The position numbers and the translations under genes were made by a program. Positions 56,047-63,760 of a DNA stretch of 64,000 bases are shown here, piece by piece. The notes under the pieces are model-generated. The model saw only the letters and a program-made list of their open reading frames with translations, was not told where the DNA came from and did no database searches. Position 1 is the first letter of the stretch. The number at the start of each line of letters is the position of its first letter. This stretch comes from Sulfurovaceae bacterium (lineage in GTDB: Bacteria > Campylobacterota > Campylobacteria > Campylobacterales > Sulfurovaceae), in assembly GCA_028714675.1 (NCBI GenBank), contig JAQTLV010000003.1, positions 283,031 to 347,030 on the forward strand. The letters run 5' to 3'.

Positions 56047-56747
56047 TGGAAAAAAGATTTATAGAGACTGAAAATTATATTATGATGCACGAGATGATGA
56101 CGAGACTCAATGAGCTTGAGGGTAATGCGGAACGCATGGGTTTAGCATATGGTCACTTTGGGCTTGGTAAAAGTTTTAGCTTGGAGAGAATAGCAGCAGA
56201 GTTTGATGCAATACTCTTGAGAACTGACCAGACATGGACTGTGAGCAGTGTGCTTAAGATACTTGCAGAAGAACTTGCTATCGATACTAAAGGTCGAAGT
56301 AGTGATATCATCGAGCGAATAGAACATCAGCTTATGCGACAAGGAAGACCTATCATAGTCGATGAGATAGACACACTTCTTCCTGCTAGAAAATTTGAAG
56401 TACTTGAGTTGTTTCGCGACATACATGATAAAACTAAAAACACTTTTGTCATGGTAGGTATGGAAAGTTGTGATGCAAGACTTAAAAATCACAAGCATTT
56501 TTATAGTCGTATAGTAAGCAAAGTTAAATTTCAAAAGATACCCAAAAGCGACATAGAAAAGTTTTGTACACAATCTGATGTCAAGGTGGAAGAGGACTTG
56601 GTGGATTATTTTTTGCACCAATACCCAAATCTGCGGCAGATAAAAGTATTGCTTCTGAGACTTGAGGTATGGTGTGAACTCAATGCCATAGAAAGCGTTA
56701 GTTTGAAAGTATTCAAACAAAGCGGGGTGGAGCATGCGGAAAGATAG
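56046..56747 (+). CDS. MuB-like AAA+ transposition protein
   Basis: A 233-residue AAA+ ATPase. Walker A is GHFGLGKS (36-43) and Walker B is IIVDEID (103-109). It starts directly at the end of the transposase gene. MuB selects target DNA and activates MuA. It is shorter than MuB of phage Mu (312) because the N-terminal DNA-binding domain is absent, as in several other Mu-like phages. Confidence 0.92.
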   Translation: MEKRFIETENYIMMHEMMTRLNELEGNAERMGLAYGHFGLGKSFSLERIAAEFDAILLRTDQTWTVSSVLKILAEELAIDTKGRSSDIIERIEHQLMRQGRPIIVDEIDTLLPARKFEVLELFRDIHDKTKNTFVMVGMESCDARLKNHKHFYSRIVSKVKFQKIPKSDIEKFCTQSDVKVEEDLVDYFLHQYPNLRQIKVLLLRLEVWCELNAIESVSLKVFKQSGVEHAER

Positions 56748-57270
56748 AAAACGCAAAAGCACAACACGGCAAAAGATATGGGAGTATATGAGACGAAATC
56801 GCTATTTTGCCATTGAAGACTTAATCATGCTTCATAAAATCAAAGAAGAGGTTTTAAGGCTCTACATAAAGCAACTGAGTGATGCTGGATATGTACAGTG
56901 TGTTACAAGCAAAGCCAAATTTAGAGACGCAAGCTATAAACTCACAAAAAACACTGGTGTCATTGCACCACAATGGATAGCTGCTCAAAAAAAACTTATA
57001 GACATCAATTTAGCAAGTAAAAAAATAGATGCAACAATGAAGCTTCCAGTTTATGACAATTCACAAACAAAGTCACAACCAAGCACTAATCAAGATTACG
57101 CTCAAGGGCGTATTTTAAGGGTGCTTATGGATGAAAAAGATGGCATAGGGATTAATGCTCTAAAAAATCAATGTGGGCTAAGCCCTGCTACTTTTAATAG
57201 CACAATAGATGAGATGATAAATGACAAGATCATCGAATGTGAGAATTGTGTGTATAGGATAGTTTTATGA
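56734..57270 (+). CDS. Prophage winged-helix DNA-binding protein
   Basis: A 178-residue protein with two predicted winged-helix segments: an N-terminal one (about 10-60; FAIEDLIMLHKIKEEVLRLYIKQL-type helices) and a C-terminal one (about 125-175; GINALKNQCGLSPATFNSTI). A polar linker with NSQTKSQPSTNQ joins them. Found next to A and B in related phages; a regulatory or transposition-accessory role is likely. It overlaps mub by 14 bp. Confidence 0.7.
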   Translation: MRKDRKRKSTTRQKIWEYMRRNRYFAIEDLIMLHKIKEEVLRLYIKQLSDAGYVQCVTSKAKFRDASYKLTKNTGVIAPQWIAAQKKLIDINLASKKIDATMKLPVYDNSQTKSQPSTNQDYAQGRILRVLMDEKDGIGINALKNQCGLSPATFNSTIDEMINDKIIECENCVYRIVL

Positions 57271-57341
57271 TAGAGCAAATTGGCAAAAAAATAGAAGAAT
57301 TTATAACAAAAATATACAAATGGAGAGACATATGGAAATAG
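57267..57341 (+). CDS. Possible 24-residue prophage peptide
   Basis: ATG overlaps the stop of the winged-helix gene (ATGA). Encodes an amphipathic, Lys/Ile/Trp-rich peptide. Its 3' end overlaps the next micro-ORF by 10 bp in another frame. It could be a real small protein or a device for re-initiation. Confidence 0.35.
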   Translation: MIEQIGKKIEEFITKIYKWRDIWK

Positions 57342-57415
57342 CAGCTATATCTGTGTTATGTGTAGTGATGTTTGGCTTGGGATATATAGTAGCCAAAGCA
57401 CCAAAAGGACAATAG
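57332..57415 (+). CDS. Small single-span membrane peptide, 27 residues
   Basis: Encodes one hydrophobic segment (about residues 3-20, IAAISVLCVVMFGLGYIV) and a short basic tail. It has GGAGAG 7 bp upstream, so translation is plausible. Such peptides in phage early regions can act on the host envelope or serve other small roles; no homolog recognised. Confidence 0.5.
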   Translation: MEIAAISVLCVVMFGLGYIVAKAPKGQ

Positions 57416-57416
57416 C

Positions 57417-57462
57417 ATTGCAAAAGCCCATCAAGGTGGGCTTTATGGAGTGTTAAAACTCT
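57417..57462 (+). repeat. 46-nt structured element, copy 1
   Basis: ATTGC, then a stem AAAGCCCA/TGGGCTTT (57423-57430 with 57437-57444) around TCAAGG, then the invariant ATGGAGTGTTAAAACTCT, which itself can pair GAGT with ACTC. Copy 2 at 58251-58296 has the same length and flanks. The element sits between a micro-ORF and the DUF3164 gene. Confidence 0.75.
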
Positions 57463-57486
57463 TAAAAATAAACATAAAGGAAAAAC

Positions 57487-58092
57487 ATGAGCGATTATAT
57501 GACTAACTCACGAGGCGAACAGGTACATGTGGATTTGGTCAAAGGCGATGAGAAGATAAGAGATGGTCTCGTTAATGCCTTGCTCGAGGAAGCAGTAGCT
57601 TTTAAAGGCATCATGGGTGAATTTAGAGAAAAAGCAGAGCAAAAGGTAGATGGATATTTTGAAGAATTGATGACAAAATATAAACTTGATCCTAAAGCCA
57701 AATCAAAAAAAGGAAACATCACACTAGAGAATTTTGCGAGTACAGCTAAAGTCCAAATAGCTATAAGCGACAAGATAACTTTTGATGAGAAAATCCAACT
57801 AGCAAAAATGAAATTTGACGAGTATTTTGAGCAAGTAACAGTAAATAGCAGTGAAGAGATAAAACTTCTAATCACTAAAGCTTTTGATGTTGATAAAGAA
57901 GGAAATGTAGATGTTAAGAAAATCTTGGAGCTAAGAAGTTACAACATCAAACATCCAAAATGGGTAGAAGGCGTAGCCCTCATCGAAGAGTCTAAAAAAA
58001 TCACAAGCTCAAAATCTTATATAAGATTTTACAAGAGAGAGAGTCCAGACAAAGCTTGGGAACATGTTAGTTTAGACATCGCGGCGGTGTGA
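57487..58092 (+). CDS. DUF3164 family prophage protein
   Basis: A 201-residue protein matching DUF3164, a family common in the early region of Mu-like phages. The NSRGEQVHVDLVKGDEKIRDGLV start, the central GNITLENFASTAKVQIAISDKITFDEKIQLAK region (two pieces, about 80-110) and a C-terminal ...SKSYIRFYKRE are typical. Function unknown. AAAGGAAAAAC precedes the ATG; it is the first gene after hairpin element copy 1. Confidence 0.88.
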   Translation: MSDYMTNSRGEQVHVDLVKGDEKIRDGLVNALLEEAVAFKGIMGEFREKAEQKVDGYFEELMTKYKLDPKAKSKKGNITLENFASTAKVQIAISDKITFDEKIQLAKMKFDEYFEQVTVNSSEEIKLLITKAFDVDKEGNVDVKKILELRSYNIKHPKWVEGVALIEESKKITSSKSYIRFYKRESPDKAWEHVSLDIAAV

Positions 58093-58093
58093 A

Positions 58094-58249
58094 ATGATTT
58101 TTAAAGTCACAATACCAAGTATTAGCAAAGAGTTTGAAATAGAAGTAGAGGATGAGTGTGAGATTATAGAGAAAATGATTGTAGAACATGCGGAAGATAT
58201 GAGTGGTATTTCTATTGGTGATGAATACATAATTGAGAGAATCGCATAA
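58094..58249 (+). CDS. Small acidic prophage protein, 51 residues
   Basis: A 51-codon ORF starting 1 bp after the DUF3164 stop. The peptide is acidic (many Glu) and ends 1 bp before hairpin element copy 2. No family recognised; gene-like spacing supports it. Confidence 0.5.
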   Translation: MIFKVTIPSISKEFEIEVEDECEIIEKMIVEHAEDMSGISIGDEYIIERIA

Positions 58250-58250
58250 C

Positions 58251-58296
58251 ATTGCTAGAGTCCGCCAAGGCGAACTCTATGGAGTGTTAAAACTCT
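58251..58296 (+). repeat. 46-nt structured element, copy 2
   Basis: Same layout as copy 1: ATTGC, a stem AGAGTCCG/CGAACTCT (one C-A mismatch; 58257-58264 with 58271-58278) extended by CC/GG around AA, then the identical ATGGAGTGTTAAAACTCT. Three stem pairs differ from copy 1 by changes on both sides that keep pairing. It precedes the gene at 58317 by 20 bp. Confidence 0.75.
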
Positions 58297-58316
58297 ATAT
58301 TTTTAAAGGAATATTT

Positions 58317-58577
58317 ATGGACAAGAAGACAGAAGAAGCATACAAAAAACTTAAAGATATGGCTCTTTTTTGTGAAGACTATAAGGCTTTTAGAGAATTA
58401 TTTTATAGCCTACTAAATAATGCAAAAAAAGATATCGCAATAGAGTATTTGCTAAGAGTTGTTTTTAAAATGCTTAAAAGTGATGGTGAGATTTTTAATG
58501 AGGTGCTAGCTCTTAGTGATAAGAATGGTGACTTAAAAACATGGCTGAGAGAAACAAGAAGTAAACTAAAAGGATAA
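58317..58577 (+). CDS. Prophage hypothetical helical protein
   Basis: An 86-residue Lys/Leu-rich helical protein without recognised domains. AAAGGA (58305-58310) fits the ATG at 58317; the longer in-frame reading would translate through the hairpin element. It lies 4 bp before the RepA-like ATPase. Confidence 0.65.
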   Translation: MDKKTEEAYKKLKDMALFCEDYKAFRELFYSLLNNAKKDIAIEYLLRVVFKMLKSDGEIFNEVLALSDKNGDLKTWLRETRSKLKG

Positions 58578-58581
58578 AAAG

Positions 58582-59508
58582 ATGTTTGAGTTTGAGAAGT
58601 ATGCACTAAAGAGCGAGGATTTAAACCAAGCTCAAACGCACTTTTTGTTTCCTGATTTCTTGGTAGAACAGGCGATAACCATGTTTTATGGGCCGCCGAA
58701 ACAAGGCAAGACATGGTTACTATATGGGATAACGAGACATCTATGTGAACACGAGAGAGTTAAAAAGGTGTTTTATGTGGATTATGACAATCCAAAAAGA
58801 CAGCTCAAAGAGAGAAATGTAAATGACTTACTAGATGAGTATCCAGATAAGCTTAGATATTTTTCAAAAGGATCTACTCCATATAGAGGAATGGAACTTA
58901 TAGAGCAGATGAGCTTAAGTGCCGTTGGCGATAGTCTAAAAGGGTATGTGTTTGTCTATGATAGCACTAGAGACTTTGTGGACGATACGAACAGCCCGAT
59001 ACAAACAAAGAGATTTATGGAATACATGAAGCTACTAAGAGAAGCTGGAGCCACTGTATTGCTTATTCATCACACCACAAAATCAGGCAAAGTGATAGAT
59101 GGTAGTGCGGAGTTCACTAAAGCAGTGGACAATCTGTATGAAGTCAAACAAGACGGCAAAGAGCAGGGCTTTATCCGCTATCTACTCAAAGCAGAACTTG
59201 ATCGTGACCCCATAAAAGATATGTCGCTTTTGATAGAAACTAGCAGCTTAAGACTAAGTACAAACAGCGAAGAATATATTGGTGTTACTAGAGACGATGA
59301 AGAGTTTTGTGCGAGGGTGCAAAAAGAGCTTAAAAGTAGTGCGGATGGACTTAACAAGAGTCAGTTATTGGCTAAGTGCGGATACAGGCGAGATGACAAA
59401 ACAGCAAGGGCAATCCTGGATAAATATATCGATAGATTTTGGGAAGTTAAACAAGTGAGAAATAAGCAAATATTTTACCTTAAAACAGAGGAGAAAAATC
59501 GTGAATAA
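58582..59508 (+). CDS. RepA/DnaB-like RecA-fold ATPase
   Basis: A 308-residue ATPase. Walker A is GPPKQGKTW (about 36-44), the Walker B region is VFVYDSTRDFVDD (about 126-138) and VLLIHHTTKSG (about 157-167) is the sensor typical of RepA/AAA_25 helicases. The last 70 residues form a winged-helix-like tail (GLNKSQLLAKCGYRRDDKTARAIL). Such proteins act as replicative helicases or loaders in plasmids and phages; this is unusual for a transposing phage. Confidence 0.8.
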   Translation: MFEFEKYALKSEDLNQAQTHFLFPDFLVEQAITMFYGPPKQGKTWLLYGITRHLCEHERVKKVFYVDYDNPKRQLKERNVNDLLDEYPDKLRYFSKGSTPYRGMELIEQMSLSAVGDSLKGYVFVYDSTRDFVDDTNSPIQTKRFMEYMKLLREAGATVLLIHHTTKSGKVIDGSAEFTKAVDNLYEVKQDGKEQGFIRYLLKAELDRDPIKDMSLLIETSSLRLSTNSEEYIGVTRDDEEFCARVQKELKSSADGLNKSQLLAKCGYRRDDKTARAILDKYIDRFWEVKQVRNKQIFYLKTEEKNRE

Positions 59509-59923
59509 AAAACAAGAAATATACAAAACAGCACTCATTCGCTTGGTTCATCTTTCTCCTAAATATAGATCATATTATAAAGATAACAAAGATGATTACA
59601 AGGAACGACTCAAAAAGGCATTTGGTGTAGATAGTAGCAAAAAGCTTACAATTACGCAACTAGAGCAATGGGTAGGGTTTTTAAACAACAGGATAGACGA
59701 ACTTCCAGACTTCGTAGCACCAATGATCAGCCAGCCACAAATGATACTCTTGAAAAAACTATGGAGTGAGTACGCAAGAGACACAAGCGATGAAGCATTG
59801 CTTAGATTTTCGATGAAGATAAATAAAAATGCAGTGCTTCATGTAGAGCAACTCACAAGCAAAGAGGCATCCAAGCTCATCATAGCTCTCAAAAAAAATA
59901 AAAGGAGCAGTCATGGCAGATAA
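59501..59923 (+). CDS. GemA-like regulatory protein (Mu gp16, DUF1018)
   Basis: A 140-residue protein resembling Mu GemA: a first conserved helical part (RLVHLSPKYRSYYKDNKDDYKERL), then KKLTITQLEQWVGFLN and SQPQMILLKKLWSEYA. GemA alters host gene expression and DNA topology and is encoded just before Mor in Mu, as here. GTG start overlapping the ATPase gene by 8 bp. Confidence 0.75.
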   Translation: MNKKQEIYKTALIRLVHLSPKYRSYYKDNKDDYKERLKKAFGVDSSKKLTITQLEQWVGFLNNRIDELPDFVAPMISQPQMILLKKLWSEYARDTSDEALLRFSMKINKNAVLHVEQLTSKEASKLIIALKKNKRSSHGR

Positions 59924-60230
59924 TATAGAAATATTTGAAGAGTTTTATGACTTTGTTAAAAAAAGCGAAAGCATCGAAGCGGTAGTTAAAGAGTGGGGTG
60001 GCATACAGTTTACTGTGCCATCGTTTATCGGTGAGTATAGAGATAGAGCGATATACGAAGAGTATCTCAAACTAGACCCAACTTTGGGCGAGAAAATAAA
60101 ATACCTGAGGCTTAGTCGCGACTTTAGAGTAAGCTCAAGCAAGATACGCAAAGTGATACAAGCTCAAAAAGGAGAGGTTGGTTTATTTGCCGTTGGCGGA
60201 CTATTTAAAGGATCAGATGATGACTTATAA
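59913..60230 (+). CDS. Mor-like transcription activator
   Basis: A 105-residue protein with the Mor/C family pattern: IEAVVKEWGGIQFTVPS (about 20-36), RDRAIYEEYL (about 43-52) and a C-terminal helix-turn-helix LSRDFRVSSSKIRKVIQAQ (about 67-85). In Mu, Mor switches on the middle operon. Its position after GemA matches Mu order. The assignment rests on pattern and order. Confidence 0.72.
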   Translation: MADNIEIFEEFYDFVKKSESIEAVVKEWGGIQFTVPSFIGEYRDRAIYEEYLKLDPTLGEKIKYLRLSRDFRVSSSKIRKVIQAQKGEVGLFAVGGLFKGSDDDL

Positions 60231-60243
60231 AAGGGAGAAACGA

Positions 60244-60393
60244 ATGGAATTCAAAATACTTAGAATAAAAGGCAATGCAAGCAATGTAGTAAAAACCAAC
60301 AACAGGCTGTTGGCATTTAAAACTTTTGTTTGGTGGATAATGACATCTGACATAACAGAGATGAGCGTTAGGAGAGAAGATGGGAAACAATAG
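60244..60393 (+). CDS. Small prophage protein, 49 residues
   Basis: A 49-residue basic peptide with two Trp in a short hydrophobic part (FVWWIMTS). The start at 60244 has AAAGGGAG upstream. It overlaps the next gene by 14 bp. No family recognised. Confidence 0.5.
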   Translation: MEFKILRIKGNASNVVKTNNRLLAFKTFVWWIMTSDITEMSVRREDGKQ

Positions 60394-60607
60394 ACAAAAT
60401 GAGTGGAAAATAAAAACTGACCATTTGGAAAATAGCAAACAAATATTTTGTGTGTATTTGCCAGACTCGGATCAAATCTATTGTGCGATGCATCAAATGG
60501 GCATGATGGAGGAGCAGGTCTCGCTATATGGACCAGGATCATTTGAATTTGATGAAGAAGAAGATGCGGTTCAATTTTTAAGATTATTAAGAAAGAGTAA
60601 AGGATGA
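60380..60607 (+). CDS. Prophage hypothetical protein, 75 residues
   Basis: A 75-residue acidic protein with no recognisable domain. It overlaps the previous small gene and the next (ATGA), in the continuous accessory operon. Confidence 0.55.
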   Translation: MGNNRQNEWKIKTDHLENSKQIFCVYLPDSDQIYCAMHQMGMMEEQVSLYGPGSFEFDEEEDAVQFLRLLRKSKG

Positions 60608-61113
60608 GTAATATAACAATAGTTCCTCTTACAGAGGCTTCAGCAAAAGACATAAATGATTTTCTGTTACAAAATCAATTTAATAAACATTATGAAAATA
60701 TGTATTTAAATAATTGGTTTCAAGAAATTAAAAAGAGTGAAGATATAGGAAATTGGATCAACACTAGTATGTGTTATTATCACAACAATATATTAATTGG
60801 TTGGGTTTTTATATCGATAGATAGACCAACTAACATAATAAATATAGATAATTTATGTGTGATAGATAAAAAATTGGCATTACCGATTTTTAAGAACATT
60901 ATAAAATGGATAAAAAAAAGAGCCACAAAAAGAGTTCCAAAAATAACTTTTGGAACAATGACTAAATCAGTGGCAGAGCCTGTATGGCACAATGCAATTA
61001 AAAGATATAACGGTAGAGTTGTTGGCATACAGAAAAATCACTACCTAGACCAATCGGAAAGTTACAGAGATCGTATCTCGTTCGAAATAGATAATCCTAT
61101 TTTTAAGGGGTAA
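60604..61113 (+). CDS. GNAT-fold acyltransferase-like protein
   Basis: A 169-residue protein with a GNAT-like order: N-terminal polar helices, a beta-strand pair (MCYYHNNILIGWVFISI, about 59-75), NIDNLCVIDKK resembling the strand 4 region and helix with FKNIIKWIKKRA, and a C-terminal WHNAIKRYNGR. No CoA motif is textbook-like. Mu encodes a GNAT-fold DNA-modification protein (Mom); this gene is in a different place and the likeness is only at fold level. Confidence 0.5.
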   Translation: MSNITIVPLTEASAKDINDFLLQNQFNKHYENMYLNNWFQEIKKSEDIGNWINTSMCYYHNNILIGWVFISIDRPTNIINIDNLCVIDKKLALPIFKNIIKWIKKRATKRVPKITFGTMTKSVAEPVWHNAIKRYNGRVVGIQKNHYLDQSESYRDRISFEIDNPIFKG

Positions 61114-61116
61114 GGG

Positions 61117-62247
61117 ATGTTGATATCAATCGAAGATGCAGCGACTATCTTAGAGGTTACGAAGTCAAATTTCTATAATAATTCCAAGTTATCAAAACTT
61201 GTTGTCAAAACAGAAGATGGCAATAAAATAGATAGTAAAGCGGTAAATGACTATATAAAAGGCAAGCAGGAAAAAGAAGATTTTTGCTATGAGATGACTT
61301 TTTTCGCTGAATGGGTAAAAAAATACATTGGCATAGCTGCATTTAATAAGCCATTTTCTAGACTAGAACGAGGACTTATTAGTGCACAGTTGCAAGATAA
61401 ATTATCTTTTACAAGAGCTAAATCTGTAGAAAAAGTTTGGTGGGAAAAATACCATAACAAATATCAAAAGTATATAGAGAGCGATGATGATGCTGTTTAT
61501 ACTCCAGCTACAAAAAGAAAACCGATAACAAAAAAATATATCAAAGAGGTTTATTGGAGTAATGATAAATCAGTGCCTCAAATAGCCGAGGAGCTTAATG
61601 TTCCTGCTGAGTGGGTGTATAAGCAAATTGTCAGGCTGGGTATGGGAAAAACAAAAAACGGCATTAAACACAGAGGACGAAAAGGGTGGAAAGCCCCAGA
61701 GAGTTATAAGATATGCAGACAAAATCAACCACACTCTAAGCCTGTCTATAAAATAAATCCTAATACTTTGGAGGTTATAAAAGAATACAGATCATTAACC
61801 TCTGTTGAAGAAGATGGTTTTACTCGAGAACATGTCAGAAAGGCTGCAAAAAGAGCAGGCTATCATAAAGGTTTTTATTGGGCAGAAAAAGGATCTGAAA
61901 AAACTATAATCAATCTAATAAAAAAGAGAGGCGACTTACAATCTAGCAAAAATAGATCTTCCTTTGTGCCACCAACAAAAGAAAGATTGAAATTACTTTA
62001 TGTTGATAATGATATGACGCTTAATGAAGTTGCAAAAATATACAAGTGTCACCCACATGTTATCGCTATGTGTGCCAAAAGATATGAACTCTCTAAAAAG
62101 ATTGGAAAGCCAAGTGAAGAGTTGCTAAATAGACTTTATGTGAGCGAGAGAAAACAAGCAAAAGAGATAGCAGCTATAACAGGGCATAAACCAAAAACAA
62201 TAGCAAGATATCTCTCTATGCTTGGAATTAAAAAGGGAAGACGATGA
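61117..62247 (+). CDS. Multi-HTH prophage protein with NUMOD1-like domain
   Basis: A 376-residue DNA-binding protein. Order: N-terminal excisionase-like HTH (about 1-50), HTH near 150-190 (SVPQIAEELNVPAEWVYKQIVRLG), a NUMOD1-like segment (about 210-265; PVYKINPNTLEVIKEYRSLTS, then HKGFYWAEKG), and two more HTHs at about 290-320 and 340-370. NUMOD1 modules usually accompany homing endonucleases, but no HNH or GIY-YIG nuclease domain is present. Probably a regulator. Confidence 0.7.
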   Translation: MLISIEDAATILEVTKSNFYNNSKLSKLVVKTEDGNKIDSKAVNDYIKGKQEKEDFCYEMTFFAEWVKKYIGIAAFNKPFSRLERGLISAQLQDKLSFTRAKSVEKVWWEKYHNKYQKYIESDDDAVYTPATKRKPITKKYIKEVYWSNDKSVPQIAEELNVPAEWVYKQIVRLGMGKTKNGIKHRGRKGWKAPESYKICRQNQPHSKPVYKINPNTLEVIKEYRSLTSVEEDGFTREHVRKAAKRAGYHKGFYWAEKGSEKTIINLIKKRGDLQSSKNRSSFVPPTKERLKLLYVDNDMTLNEVAKIYKCHPHVIAMCAKRYELSKKIGKPSEELLNRLYVSERKQAKEIAAITGHKPKTIARYLSMLGIKKGRR

Positions 62248-62280
62248 AAAATAAATGTTTAAGACTAATTGGAGCAGATG

Positions 62281-62829
62281 ATGAGTAAAAAAGAGTTTAA
62301 TTTTATAGTGACTAGTACTGGAAAAAGATTTTATTTTGACGACATAGAGTCAAATTATATCGACATAAAAGACATTGCAACTGCACTATCTCGGATATGT
62401 AGATTTGGCGGACATGGGAGTAGATTTTATAGCGTTGCTGAACATAGCATACTTGTATCCATTTTGCTCCCTGACGAGCTAAAAATGGCAGGGTTGCTAC
62501 ACGATGCTACTGAAGCATATCTAGGAGATGTTACTCGTCCATTAAAAGCACATCTTGAAGCATACAAAGAGATAGAAAACAGGCTACATAAACATATAGA
62601 GAGTGTTTTTGGTGTTAGCTTTGATGATCCTAGAATAAAAGAGGCTGATGATGCCGCTCTTTTGATAGAAGCTAAACACTTATATGACAGAGAAGATCTA
62701 AGCACTTGGGGTATTGATGTAATGGAAAATAAACATCACATCGTTCTCCCTGCTCGTGGTAGTAGTCCTAGTATTGTTAAAGAACGCTTTTTGTGGGAGT
62801 ATCTAAGATTATTACAGGATGAGGAGTGA
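62281..62829 (+). CDS. HD-domain phosphohydrolase (YfbR-like)
   Basis: A 182-residue HD hydrolase. The metal ligands are in FYSVAEHSILVS (His near 56) and GLLHDATEAYLGD (His-Asp near 75-76 and Asp near 84), followed by a late Asp in EADDAALLIEAK. Related enzymes are 5'-deoxynucleotidases; in phages they adjust nucleotide pools. The ATG at 62281 is preceded by GGAG; an upstream TTG is less likely. Confidence 0.82.
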   Translation: MSKKEFNFIVTSTGKRFYFDDIESNYIDIKDIATALSRICRFGGHGSRFYSVAEHSILVSILLPDELKMAGLLHDATEAYLGDVTRPLKAHLEAYKEIENRLHKHIESVFGVSFDDPRIKEADDAALLIEAKHLYDREDLSTWGIDVMENKHHIVLPARGSSPSIVKERFLWEYLRLLQDEE

Positions 62830-62832
62830 GAG

Positions 62833-63105
62833 ATGGATAAAACTAAAATATATAAAAAGATCAGAAAAGCATATAAATTACCAAGTGATTATGTATTGGA
62901 TGAAAGAAATGTGCGAATTGTTTCTTGTTTGCCCAAAAAATACAAAGGTAAAAAGTTTTTACACACACAGTTCGTATTTAACGAGAAAATGGCTCTTGAT
63001 TACTTTGTTTTTATATATCCAGTGATACAAAAAATAAAAATATCACTTGATTTTAAAGCATGGGATGAATTAGTGGACAACAAAACAGAGCTGGAATGTC
63101 AATAG
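62833..63105 (+). CDS. Prophage hypothetical protein, 90 residues
   Basis: A 90-residue basic protein, no recognised domain. It starts 3 bp after the HD gene and is part of the same run of accessory genes. Confidence 0.6.
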   Translation: MDKTKIYKKIRKAYKLPSDYVLDERNVRIVSCLPKKYKGKKFLHTQFVFNEKMALDYFVFIYPVIQKIKISLDFKAWDELVDNKTELECQ

Positions 63106-63115
63106 GGGAGTTATT

Positions 63116-63511
63116 ATGAAACTGTTTATGATAGCAAGTGGATATTGTGAAGATCATCTAAAACAAATAAATACACATGTATTTGCAACTTATTTTGAAG
63201 CAAGAACATTTGCAGAAGAGCATATTAAAGAAGAGTTCATAATATTTAATGTTTATCTAGGTAATTATAGTTATGTTGATTATTCTAAAGCTGGAAATCC
63301 ACTAAGTATATGCGATAAACAAGGGTTGGATTCTTCTATAATAAATACGATAGACCAATTGAAAAAATTACATGAAAAGCTTGATTGTGAAAATCCAAAA
63401 GATCATATCGTTGAAGCAGTTCATTATATTGAAAAAAGCTTGAAAAGCTTGAAAAGTTTTTTAACAAGTGAAATATGCATGGTCAAAGATGATAATTTTA
63501 GCAAGGAGTAA
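63116..63511 (+). CDS. Prophage hypothetical protein, 131 residues
   Basis: A 131-residue acidic protein, first half alpha/beta (MKLFMIASGYCEDHLKQI), second half helical. AGGGGAG precedes the ATG. No family recognised. Confidence 0.6.
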   Translation: MKLFMIASGYCEDHLKQINTHVFATYFEARTFAEEHIKEEFIIFNVYLGNYSYVDYSKAGNPLSICDKQGLDSSIINTIDQLKKLHEKLDCENPKDHIVEAVHYIEKSLKSLKSFLTSEICMVKDDNFSKE

Positions 63512-63514
63512 TAG

Positions 63515-63739
63515 ATGAATAAAGAAAAAGAATCAAAAACAGAAATAGAAAGTTTTGAAGAAGAGCTGTATAGAATATTACAAAGACCTTTCGTAGTTGA
63601 ATATCTAAGCCTATATAAACACAAGAGAATAAAGATTAAAGAAGATCCGTTTTATAGTGATGGAAGCACTATAGCTTGGGTGATAGAAGCTACATTCGAA
63701 AAAGCGATAAACAAAATATTATCTTTAGATTTTGTGTAA
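63515..63739 (+). CDS. Prophage hypothetical protein, 74 residues
   Basis: A 74-residue charged protein with AAGGAG upstream of its ATG. No recognised domain. Confidence 0.55.
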   Translation: MNKEKESKTEIESFEEELYRILQRPFVVEYLSLYKHKRIKIKEDPFYSDGSTIAWVIEATFEKAINKILSLDFV

Positions 63740-63760
63740 TAAAAACAAAGGAAAAACAAA

